Shown here: positions 1-5,858 of the stretch, one piece after another
Layout: each line of letters opens with the position of its first letter
How positions within the stretch are numbered: the stretch's first letter is position 1
Source of the DNA: a virus
Reading direction: 5' to 3' (one strand)
Length of the DNA: 39,363 bases
Virus record (IMG/VR): IMGVR_UViG_3300023082_000022
Location: 1 to 39,363 of that record
The notes under the pieces: generated by a model
What the model saw: the letters and a program-made list of their open reading frames with translations, nothing else
The model's database searches: none
Told to the model about the DNA's origin: nothing
Translations under genes and position numbers: made by a program

Positions 1-83
1 GGCGCTGGCTGGCCCGCGTGATAATGACCGCAGCAGGCATCCAGAAGATTGCCGCTGCCGCAGGGACAAACTGAACTGCTCAT
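1..83 (-). CDS. ychJ: YchJ-family (UPF0225) SEC-C protein, N-terminal fragment, host gene
   Basis: Host gene cut by the window edge; about 27 codons are visible, starting at the ATG at 81-83. The visible protein begins [20 protein letters not shown], which is the cysteine-rich SEC-C-type zinc motif (CPCGSG followed by CCGHYHAG) found at the N-terminus of YchJ/UPF0225 proteins. Its function is not established; the motif binds zinc. The ATG lies only 10 bp after the stop codon of the displaced host gene end in attL (TGA at 94-96), so before integration the two host genes were probably one operon. In the lysogen this gene now follows the phage left arm and late-direction transcription. Family call is firm from the motif; it rests on a short fragment. 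Confidence 0.75.
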   Translation of the reverse strand, partial: MSSSVCPCGSGNLLDACCGHYHAGQPA

Positions 84-95
84 GAGGTCTCTCTC

Positions 96-199
96 ACCAC
101 CAGTATTTGCCGAAGTTTTCCGGGTTGGCCCAGAACTTGGCGTTGAGCCAGTCCGGGACCTGTTTGTACTCACGCAGATCATAAGTGAACAGGGTCAGC
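96..199. repeat. attL: attL: direct repeat bounding the prophage, left copy
   Basis: Bases 96-191 are identical to 39206-39301 (96 bp). The match continues to 199 with one mismatch (G192 versus A39302) and then ends. On the minus strand the repeat encodes the last ~34 residues of a host protein, ending GKYWW and TGA (94-96). The left junction base (C95) is host and the right sequence beyond 199 is phage. Position 192 G is therefore the phage allele. The crossover lies somewhere inside the identical 96 bp and cannot be narrowed by sequence alone. Confidence 0.93.
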
Positions 200-275
200 T
201 GCCTTATATTCCGGGCCTTTGGAGGCTTACTGGTGGCCGTGTGAGACCTGATCATAACGAGGCTCGACGAGCATG

Positions 276-305
276 TCTAACAGGTTTCTAACAGTCGTCT
301 AACAC
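276..305 (+). other. Candidate integrase arm-binding sites, left arm (three 11-bp-spaced repeats)
   Basis: Three copies of TCTAACAG/C start at 276, 287 and 298, exactly 11 bp apart, so they fall on the same face of the helix. The same octamer occurs twice at 11-bp spacing at 39131 and 39142 near the other end of the element. Short ordered repeats on both sides of the core are typical arm-type sites for tyrosine integrases of the lambda type. Binding is inferred. Confidence 0.6.
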
Positions 306-339
306 TTCTGGGCCATCATCCAGAGGCGCGCATGGGCAC

Positions 340-429
340 GCGATAAGGACCCATGCAGGCGCGATAAGGACCACGCGAGGGCACCCACGGGGGGGGATGG
401 GCGAGTGCGCCCGTAGTGAGGTGGTCCTT
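340..429. repeat. Repeat-rich non-coding segment of the left arm (region 200-537)
   Basis: The 338 bp between attL and the DUF1508 gene has no credible gene. Besides the arm-site repeats it holds a 12-bp direct repeat GCGATAAGGACC at 340-351 and 361-372, an inverted repeat AAGGACCAC (366-374) with GTGGTCCTT (421-429), a G8 run (389-396) and a small GGGCG/CGCCC hairpin near 399-412. A weak match to a phage promoter on the minus strand (CTCACTAC around 413-420) lacks the AT-rich upstream part. In a circularised T7-like genome the single terminal-repeat copy must lie between the terminase gene and the early genes, so it could be here, but nothing marks its ends. Confidence 0.45.
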
Positions 430-537
430 CAGATTTTTCCGTCAAATCTCAAAGGGTCTGATTGCGCCTGTCAGCGAATGCTTGATAGCGTTGTGCAGTC
501 GTTGCGTGGGTAGCGACACCACATGGAGGAAGCCTGC

Positions 538-747
538 ATGGCCGATGTATCGTATTTTTATGTGTACAAGGATGTTAAGAGTGAGTGGAGGTGGAAGTTC
601 GTTGCTAAGAACTCCAAGACCATCGCGGTAAGCTCTGAGAGCTATCACAACCTTGCAGACTGCGAGCACTCCATCACTCTGATTAAAACCCAAGGGCCTA
701 CCGCCGTTGTAATTGGTGATGATGATTTTGACCGCTTACGCAAATAG
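538..747 (+). CDS. DUF1508 / YegP-like small protein, probable moron
   Basis: The only plus-strand gene of the element, 69 residues. I chose the ATG at 538 because GGAGG lies about 8 bp upstream (525-529); an in-frame ATG at 523 overlaps that ribosome site. The sequence YVYKDVKSEWRWKFVAKN, then SSESY and ADCEHSI, is the DUF1508 (YegP-like) repeat: an aromatic/Lys-rich beta strand, the GEWRW-like core and the conserved ADCEH. One repeat is present, whereas E. coli YegP has two. Function of the family is unknown. It stands alone against the direction of all lytic genes, beside attL, followed by a strong inverted repeat (808-834). This is the usual place and arrangement of a lysogenic-conversion gene. 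I see no strong sigma70 promoter upstream. Family call good; expression and role inferred. Confidence 0.8.
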   Translation: MADVSYFYVYKDVKSEWRWKFVAKNSKTIAVSSESYHNLADCEHSITLIKTQGPTAVVIGDDDFDRLRK

Positions 748-807
748 GTGATCAGGATTGGCTCAGGTCGCATGGGCAGCTTGGGCCAGTCATTGATAGT
801 CATCATC

Positions 808-834
808 TTAAGACAGGCCACAGAGTGGTCTTAA
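808..834. terminator. Inverted repeat between convergent DUF1508 and terminase units
   Basis: TTAAGAC (808-814) pairs with GTCTTAA (828-834), and the inner CAC-AGA-GTG extends the stem with a 4-base bulge. It lies between the end of the plus-strand DUF1508 gene and the phage OR-like promoter. Followed by AAAAG on the plus strand and AAGATG on the minus strand, so the U-tract is poor. It could be a weak bidirectional terminator or a protein-binding palindrome. Confidence 0.4.
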
Positions 835-863
835 AAGAGGAGTAACCTCAAGCCTCCCTCTGG

Positions 864-880
864 TTATAGTGAGGGGTTTT
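864..880 (-). promoter_or_regulatory. Late-type phage promoter, phi-OR equivalent
   Basis: Read on the minus strand: AAAACCCCTCACTATAA, with CTCACTATA as in T7. It lies just downstream of the large terminase gene, where T7 has phiOR, a promoter used for replication at the right end. Downstream in its direction are only the left arm and attL, so in the lysogen it would read toward the host ychJ gene. Confidence 0.85.
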
Positions 881-925
881 GCTGTAGTGCTGAAAATGAC
901 CAGGCATCCTTGTCCAGTCACCCAT

Positions 926-2659
926 TCACCATCCCATATAGTTGGTCGTAGTACCGTCAGCCTCATAGCCGATCACCACGTCACCCATCATCATCTGCCT
1001 ATGGTCCTCAAAGCCGATCAACGGGTCTTCCATATGTTGCTGAAGGAAGTCTTCAAGCATCTCTGAAGCGCCTGCCTCTGAGTCTTTCTCCATGGCTTCC
1101 GTGAAGAAATGCACACCGATTGCCAGGGCATCAAGGCGGTCATCATGGGCCAGAGCCCCGCGCTCCTTAGTGATTCTTGTGAGCTGATAGAAGCCGCTGT
1201 ACTTCACATCGGTAGTCCCGTCGATGTTCAGGGCGGTTTCGTAATCACGGTTAATGACATCCTCCATGACCACAAGCTTATGACTGCCAAGAACCGGTTC
1301 CAGAACGTCGCAGATGCGCAGCTCTTTCTGACCCTTTGACTTGACCTCAGTGACTGCACAGCGGTGCGTACGGGTCATCACAGGGCTAAATAGCTTCACG
1401 TACATACCGTCGCCGAAGTTACCTTCAATGACCACCTCGTTGACCTTGAAGCGCTTGCCGATGTCTGCCAGAGCCTGAAGCGTCTTGTCATCGTAACCAC
1501 CACGGAAGCCCCCCCAATCCATCAGGAAGATGTAGCCGTTGAGCATGTAGAGGACCGCATAGCCCGTTTCGTCCTTGCCCCGGCCCGATGGGTCGATCAC
1601 AAGAATCTTAGCGGTATACGGTGCGGATGCATTGCCTACGGTTTCATAGCGGTGGAAGCGGTCGCCCTTGAGGCCAACGTTGGGCAGGCCCTTAATCTCG
1701 TTGCCGTTGTTCGGGAGCCACTGCAAGGTTGTCGGCGCCGACTCAAGAGAAAAGCGACCTACAACGAAGTCACGCAGCTTGAGCGGGTACTTTTCGGCGT
1801 CAGACAGATTTGGATTGAGCATAAATTGCAGAGCAAAACCGCCCTTGCCGTAAGACAGTTCACGCTCCCGCAAGTCGGTGTCGTCAAATCGAATAGGGTC
1901 GGTCGGCTCCCAGTAAAGGGTTCCGTCAGCGTCCAACTCGCCAGCCAGCATAGGGGCCAGTCGATGACCGTAGCTCTCACGGTCTTTTAGATCCTTCGGA
2001 TACCTTGCGGGCCAGATGGTAGTCACGTAGCCGCGACTCTCAAGTTCCCGATATAGGGTCATTTCAGTCTGAGGGGTCCCCAGATAGATGATTGTTCCGT
2101 TGGGCTTCAGGATTGCATCGAACTCTTTCACAAGCTCGCCCAGGTGTTCACGGGCAGCCTGAGTAGCCGAGTTATTCGGGACCTCCACGTCATCCGCAAT
2201 CAGGATGTCTGCACGGCTCCCCGTAAGCTGCCCAGTGATACCTACCGACTTCACCGATGGCGAATGGTCAGGCTTGGCAGGCCCCACGTCGAAGGCAAGC
2301 GAGCTGTCCCGCTGGCCGTTCTGAGGCTTCATGTGGTGCAGGAATGGGAGGAGGTCGATGATGCGCTTGATGAAGATGCTGTTCGCATCCGCCCGCTCTT
2401 TCGAGGCTGAGACGATGAGGAACTTGAGGTCTGGGTTGTTCCATAGCTTCCACACCACAAAGGCGCAGGTAATGAACGATTTTCCGATACCTCGGAATGC
2501 CTGAAGTATGAATCGACGTTGGTCGCCTGATGACAACTTACGACTCATGTCGATTTGGCATTTAGTTGGTTTTGGCAGGTTGAGCGCCCGCCACAAGACA
2601 AAAAGAAAGGCCACGAATGACCTTTTCATTAACGCAATTTCTTTATCTCCTTGGTTCAA
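926..2659 (-). CDS. 19: Terminase large subunit (DNA maturase B, T7 gp19-like)
   Basis: ATPase-nuclease motor that packages concatemeric DNA into the prohead and cuts it. 577 residues against 586 in T7. Visible motifs: Walker A in AFRGIGKSF (about residue 57), the acidic Walker B in LIADDVEVP, a [10 protein letters not shown] coupling motif, and the RNase H-like nuclease acids in [14 protein letters not shown] and AHDDRLDAL. The start is TTG at 2659: AAGGAGG lies 7 bp upstream and the codon directly follows the stop of the Rz gene (TAATTG). The first ATG in frame is ten codons later and has a poorer site. Last gene of the late unit, as in T7, followed by the OR-like promoter. Confidence 0.96.
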   Translation of the reverse strand: MNQGDKEIALMKRSFVAFLFVLWRALNLPKPTKCQIDMSRKLSSGDQRRFILQAFRGIGKSFITCAFVVWKLWNNPDLKFLIVSASKERADANSIFIKRIIDLLPFLHHMKPQNGQRDSSLAFDVGPAKPDHSPSVKSVGITGQLTGSRADILIADDVEVPNNSATQAAREHLGELVKEFDAILKPNGTIIYLGTPQTEMTLYRELESRGYVTTIWPARYPKDLKDRESYGHRLAPMLAGELDADGTLYWEPTDPIRFDDTDLRERELSYGKGGFALQFMLNPNLSDAEKYPLKLRDFVVGRFSLESAPTTLQWLPNNGNEIKGLPNVGLKGDRFHRYETVGNASAPYTAKILVIDPSGRGKDETGYAVLYMLNGYIFLMDWGGFRGGYDDKTLQALADIGKRFKVNEVVIEGNFGDGMYVKLFSPVMTRTHRCAVTEVKSKGQKELRICDVLEPVLGSHKLVVMEDVINRDYETALNIDGTTDVKYSGFYQLTRITKERGALAHDDRLDALAIGVHFFTEAMEKDSEAGASEMLEDFLQQHMEDPLIGFEDHRQMMMGDVVIGYEADGTTTNYMGW

Positions 2660-3124
2660 TTAGCTCCCTCCTTGGCGTTCTCCTTGCAGTTCGCGAATGG
2701 TTTGTTGAAGTGCAGTTACCTGAGCATCTGCACGTTGGGCGTGCTCGATAAGGAATCGAGAAGTGTCTGGGTGTAATTCGGCGTAACCATCAAAGATGGG
2801 TCCACTACAAGCTGAGAGGCCACGCACGGTTGCGTCGGCAAGTTGGACCCGCAGGCCGATACCGTCAGCGCGCAGCCGATCAATAGTCCCCTGAGCCAAA
2901 GACGACTTCTGCGCCAGATGCGCTTGCCACTGATTCGAGATGTCGGCCAGAGCCGCTTGAGACTTTTCACGTTCCTCCTCCTGTTTCTTGTTGAACGCCA
3001 GTTCGGCGGTTTGGGCCTCCAATAGGTGCTTGGTGTCGGAGTCGTGATAGCCCTTCAGGTAAACCCCGAGGACTATCAGACAGGCACAGACAAGCCCCAA
3101 GAGACCCTTGGTAAGGGTGTTCAT
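2660..3124 (-). CDS. 18.5: i-spanin, Rz-like (T7 gp18.5)
   Basis: Inner-membrane spanin subunit that fuses inner and outer membrane in the last step of lysis. 154 residues (T7: 143). N-terminal signal-anchor helix at about residues 7-24 (LLGLVCACLIVLGVYL), then a long charged helical periplasmic part with coiled-coil character (KKQEEEREKSQAALADI). Start ATG 3124 with AAGGAG upstream. The outer-membrane partner Rz1 is encoded inside it in another frame (2716-2970). Sits between the small terminase and large terminase genes, exactly as in T7. Confidence 0.92.
   Translation of the reverse strand: MNTLTKGLLGLVCACLIVLGVYLKGYHDSDTKHLLEAQTAELAFNKKQEEEREKSQAALADISNQWQAHLAQKSSLAQGTIDRLRADGIGLRVQLADATVRGLSACSGPIFDGYAELHPDTSRFLIEHAQRADAQVTALQQTIRELQGERQGGS
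2716..2970 (-). CDS. 18.7: o-spanin lipoprotein, Rz1-like, embedded in Rz (T7 gp18.7)
   Basis: 84-residue reading frame lying wholly inside the Rz gene in another frame. The N-terminus is strongly basic (MKSLKRLWPTSRISGKR) and is followed by a hydrophobic stretch ending in a lipobox LTVSAC, so Cys40 would be lipidated and the mature protein is about 45 residues. The mature part contains DPSLMVTPNYTQTLL, matching the DSSLMVEPNLTTEML region I recall from T7 18.7. This is the classic nested Rz/Rz1 arrangement; the two proteins join across the periplasm. The start codon is less certain than the frame; an initiation site further in is possible. Confidence 0.85.
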   Translation of the reverse strand: MKSLKRLWPTSRISGKRIWRRSRLWLRGLLIGCALTVSACGSNLPTQPCVASQLVVDPSLMVTPNYTQTLLDSLSSTPNVQMLR

Positions 3125-3135
3125 GCGGGGTCTCC

Positions 3136-3396
3136 TTAGTGGTGGGTCTCGCCGGGACCGTAGAGTTCTTCGTCAGTTAGCTTCTGAACATCATCGAGCG
3201 CAGCCGACAAGTCGCCCAGAAGGGACGCATTCGGTTGAAGCTTGGCGATGGTGAACTTGTGGCGTTCGAGGAACTTGCCGACGGCGTTATACAATTGAGG
3301 GGTGCGCTTGGCTTCGTCTTGCAAGTCCTCTAAGAGGCTGCGCGCAGTCACCGTATCGATGGCTGTTAGAAGCTGGCGTAATACGTCTTCACTCAT
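3136..3396 (-). CDS. 18: Terminase small subunit (DNA maturase A, T7 gp18-like)
   Basis: Recognises concatemer DNA and works with gp19 in packaging. 86 residues from the ATG at 3396 (T7: 89). This start is chosen for AAGGAG 7 bp upstream; the open frame runs further up through the holin gene but without a site. The matching core is RTPQLYNAVGKFLERHKF followed by IAKLQPN, nearly the T7 sequence. Begins 4 bp after the holin stop and ends 11 bp before Rz. Confidence 0.93.
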   Translation of the reverse strand: MSEDVLRQLLTAIDTVTARSLLEDLQDEAKRTPQLYNAVGKFLERHKFTIAKLQPNASLLGDLSAALDDVQKLTDEELYGPGETHH

Positions 3397-3400
3397 TTGG

Positions 3401-3604
3401 TTACTCCTTGCTCTTACGCTTTTCCTCCATAACGGTCTTGAAGACCATGACAACGGTTTGAGCGATTGTGTAGGTGATGAGAGTGACGTAGAACCAATCA
3501 CTCAGGGAAAGGCCAGCGAAGCGGCTTGCAACATCAGCACCTGCGCCTGCGGCCACAGGGACGTACTTGACGACCCCGTTTTGAAAGTCCATTTCGATGC
3601 TCAT
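3401..3604 (-). CDS. 17.5: Class II holin (T7 gp17.5-like)
   Basis: Membrane protein that permeabilises the inner membrane and times lysis. 67 residues, the same length as T7 17.5, with the matching segment GLSLSDWFYVTLITYTIAQ in the second hydrophobic helix and a charged C-terminus KTVMEEKRKSKE. A first, weaker hydrophobic stretch (VKYVPVAAGAGADVASRF) precedes it. The ATG overlaps the stop of the upstream gene (ATGA), suggesting coupled translation. Confidence 0.94.
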   Translation of the reverse strand: MSIEMDFQNGVVKYVPVAAGAGADVASRFAGLSLSDWFYVTLITYTIAQTVVMVFKTVMEEKRKSKE

Positions 3605-3981
3605 GGGGTCATTGCCTTGATCTGTTTTCGCAGGTTCTGGGCAAGGTCAATCTGTTCGGGCGTAGCAATACCCAGCACGATGTCCGGCCAGATAGCATCA
3701 AGCTCTACCTGAAGGTCATGCGGGGTCACGTCCGGTCGCTGCCACTCTGCAACTGGGCCAGCGTTACCTTGAGCGAGGTACTCGAAGATTTCCGGACAGT
3801 GAGGCCCAAAGGTATCCCACGGGCAGGCGGTAAAGGGCATTGTTTCGGCATAGCCTTCCATGTTGGCATTCACCACCAGAATGGTGAGGTCACAGTCGAT
3901 ACGGATTTTTTCTTTGTCAGACCAGCGAGGTGCTACGGCTCCCAGCACAGTCAAGTCATTGCTATAGGTCTTAGGGAACAT
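3601..3981 (-). CDS. Unknown protein downstream of the tail fibre, possible fibre assembly chaperone
   Basis: 126 residues from the ATG at 3981 (AAGGAG 6 bp upstream). T7 has no gene here. The C-terminal part, with AEWQRPDVTPHDLQVELD and PEQIDLAQNLRKQIKAMTP, looks like the helical end of small proteins that follow tail-fibre genes in many phages and help fibre folding. I cannot name a family. Position, 16 bp after the fibre gene and coupled to the holin (ATGA), is the main argument. It probably travelled with the exchangeable fibre tip. Function inferred from place only. Confidence 0.55.
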   Translation of the reverse strand: MFPKTYSNDLTVLGAVAPRWSDKEKIRIDCDLTILVVNANMEGYAETMPFTACPWDTFGPHCPEIFEYLAQGNAGPVAEWQRPDVTPHDLQVELDAIWPDIVLGIATPEQIDLAQNLRKQIKAMTP

Positions 3982-3997
3982 AAGGTCTCCTTCGTTG

Positions 3998-5791
3998 TTA
4001 TGCGACACGCATCCAGTTTGAAACCCCACCATTGTTTGAGACGCCTTGGTTGCGCCACGTACCGGGTGGGGCTGACGCGACGTGATTGTGAGTCGCATAG
4101 CGAAGGTTGCCGCCAGCGAGTTGCCCGTTTAAACCTATATAAGTCCCTGAGACGTTCAGCAGTGACGAGGTGCCGCCGACTGCTTCACCGTAAAGGTTAT
4201 TGATTACCCAGTTCCCAAGATTCCCGTTAGTGACGACGCTTCTATTTGTGCCACCCGAATCCATGATTGCCAGTTCTGAGCCCTGTTGCCATAAAGCGAA
4301 GCCATATTGACCGCCTCGATGGAATCCGTAAGCAGGCGGTGTTCCGTCAAGAGTTTGGGCCAGGAAATGGCAGTTTGAGTACATAGTGGGGTTTGCGAGG
4401 ACGCCATTTCGGTGAGATGCGACACGGCCCTGATTCTCGATACCGGATGTTCCTATCTGATTAAAGTTAGAAGAGCCATCCGCGCTCCAGCGAGCGGCCA
4501 GACTGTTTCCTGCCTGAACCCGAACAGAGTTGTCAGCGCCCGCATAGATGACCCCACGCGTAACGCCTTTGTCTTGGTTATAGAACCAGAGATGGCAGTT
4601 ACTATTGCCTGAGGAGCGAACTCCGAAAGAGTTCAGCGCGTCAATCGCGCCGTTGCCCATCGCATCGCCGTTAAAGGTGACTCTGCCATTGAGCTGACTT
4701 GTGCCGAGCACCAGTAGGTCTCGCTGGATGTGAGTGTTACCGTTACCCTGGAAGACGATGCGGGCACCGTTGGCGTTATCGTAAAGATGCACGGCCCTGT
4801 CCGCTGTACGAACAAATCGAATCGGATCAGAGCCGTCAGCTTTGGCAAACGTGAAGTTCGCTTCAACGTCGTTCCGAGAAACAAACGCGCCGCCTTTGGC
4901 ACCTTGGGTTCCTTTCCAAACAACATCGATTCCCGAAGTAGAGTCGATGGTCGCAGCGAGACCGTTAAAGTTGCCTAACTTGTCCGCTTCGGTCTTCGCT
5001 CGGTCAGCTTGAAACGTTGCCCGGTCAGCTTCGGTCGTCGCCTTACTGGCTTGTTCGACTGATAGCTGACGGGATGCTTCTGAAGCAGTCGCAGAGTTAA
5101 ACGAGAGACCCGCTTGATGTGTCGCTTCGGCCTGCTGTTCGGTAGCCTGCAAGTTGCTGGCTTGTGATGCGGCTGCCGAGGCGGCTGCCTGATCGCGGGA
5201 CGTATTGGTCTCAACAAGGTTTTGATAGGACTGAACATTGTTAGTGTGCGACTGTTGATTGCTCGTCTCCGCAGCGGCAGCAGACATCGCAGCGGCAGCG
5301 GCCTGATTAGATGCCGACTGGCCCCAAGCTTGTTCTTGCCGAAGGGTAACGGTGTCTCCGGGGTCAATAGCATCCGCAACATTGACGATCCTGCGACCGC
5401 GGGCATCAAGATCACCGTTGTTGTTCACACCGATTGTATCGGCGGTTAGGTCGCGAGCTTCCTCAGCGATGTGAAGCGATTGAATTTGCGAAGTGTTCAG
5501 GTCATAGGCCCGAAGGATCGACCCATCGCTAAAATCAACCAAGCGATCAGTCGCGGACGTTACTCGGCGCAGCTCAATATGATTAAAGCCCTGTGTTGGG
5601 CCCCAAGCGCTCGTAGTGTTGATGGTGGTTTTCGAGGTGAAGCGGTATTCCGAGTTTAGTACCAGAGGGCGTCGAGTAGACCCGATGAGGGTCACAATGA
5701 TGAACTTTCTGGCGAGGTACTCGAAGGGAATCGTAAAGTCCTTCAGGGTCCCGTCAAGGGGATACGTGAGGACTGTTTTAGGCGCGGCCAT
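3998..5791 (-). CDS. 17: Tail fibre protein (T7 gp17-like N-terminus)
   Basis: 597 residues (T7: 553). Residues 1-150 match the T7 tail-attachment domain closely: KTVLTYPLDGTLKDFTIPFE, ELRRVTSATDRLVDFSDGSI, ARGRRIVNV. Residues about 150-280 are Ala/Gln/Ser-rich with heptad-like spacing, the trimeric shaft helix, ending near EADKLGNFNGLA. The remaining ~310 residues, ending in YATHNHVASAPPGTWRNQG, do not resemble the T7 tip and should carry the receptor-binding specificity. The last segment resembles fibre C-termini of other tailed phages. Start ATG has AAAGGAGG upstream; the phi17-like promoter lies 51 bp before it. Followed by a small gene absent from T7. Confidence 0.95.
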   Translation of the reverse strand: MAAPKTVLTYPLDGTLKDFTIPFEYLARKFIIVTLIGSTRRPLVLNSEYRFTSKTTINTTSAWGPTQGFNHIELRRVTSATDRLVDFSDGSILRAYDLNTSQIQSLHIAEEARDLTADTIGVNNNGDLDARGRRIVNVADAIDPGDTVTLRQEQAWGQSASNQAAAAAMSAAAAETSNQQSHTNNVQSYQNLVETNTSRDQAAASAAASQASNLQATEQQAEATHQAGLSFNSATASEASRQLSVEQASKATTEADRATFQADRAKTEADKLGNFNGLAATIDSTSGIDVVWKGTQGAKGGAFVSRNDVEANFTFAKADGSDPIRFVRTADRAVHLYDNANGARIVFQGNGNTHIQRDLLVLGTSQLNGRVTFNGDAMGNGAIDALNSFGVRSSGNSNCHLWFYNQDKGVTRGVIYAGADNSVRVQAGNSLAARWSADGSSNFNQIGTSGIENQGRVASHRNGVLANPTMYSNCHFLAQTLDGTPPAYGFHRGGQYGFALWQQGSELAIMDSGGTNRSVVTNGNLGNWVINNLYGEAVGGTSSLLNVSGTYIGLNGQLAGGNLRYATHNHVASAPPGTWRNQGVSNNGGVSNWMRVA

Positions 5792-5841
5792 TTGTGCCTC
5801 CTTTCAGGTAAGTGGAAGCCGGACCCGTGCTGGCATCCTGC

Positions 5842-5858
5842 TTATAGTGAGGGGTTCT
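5842..5858 (-). promoter_or_regulatory. Late-type phage promoter, phi17 equivalent
   Basis: Minus strand AGAACCCCTCACTATAA, followed by GCAGG. Overlaps the last bases of the internal virion protein D gene and drives the tail-fibre/lysis/terminase block, as phi17 does in T7. Confidence 0.85.

Noticed and set aside
96-199. tRNA gene as attachment site
   Set aside because: The repeat does not fold as a tRNA and encodes an open protein end on the minus strand.
413-424. Phage promoter in the left arm (CTCACTAC on the minus strand)
   Set aside because: Only the CTCACTA core fits; the A run upstream and the following A are missing.
442-693. 83-residue minus-strand open frame opposite DUF1508
   Set aside because: The plus-strand frame has a clear family match and ribosome site; the minus frame has neither.
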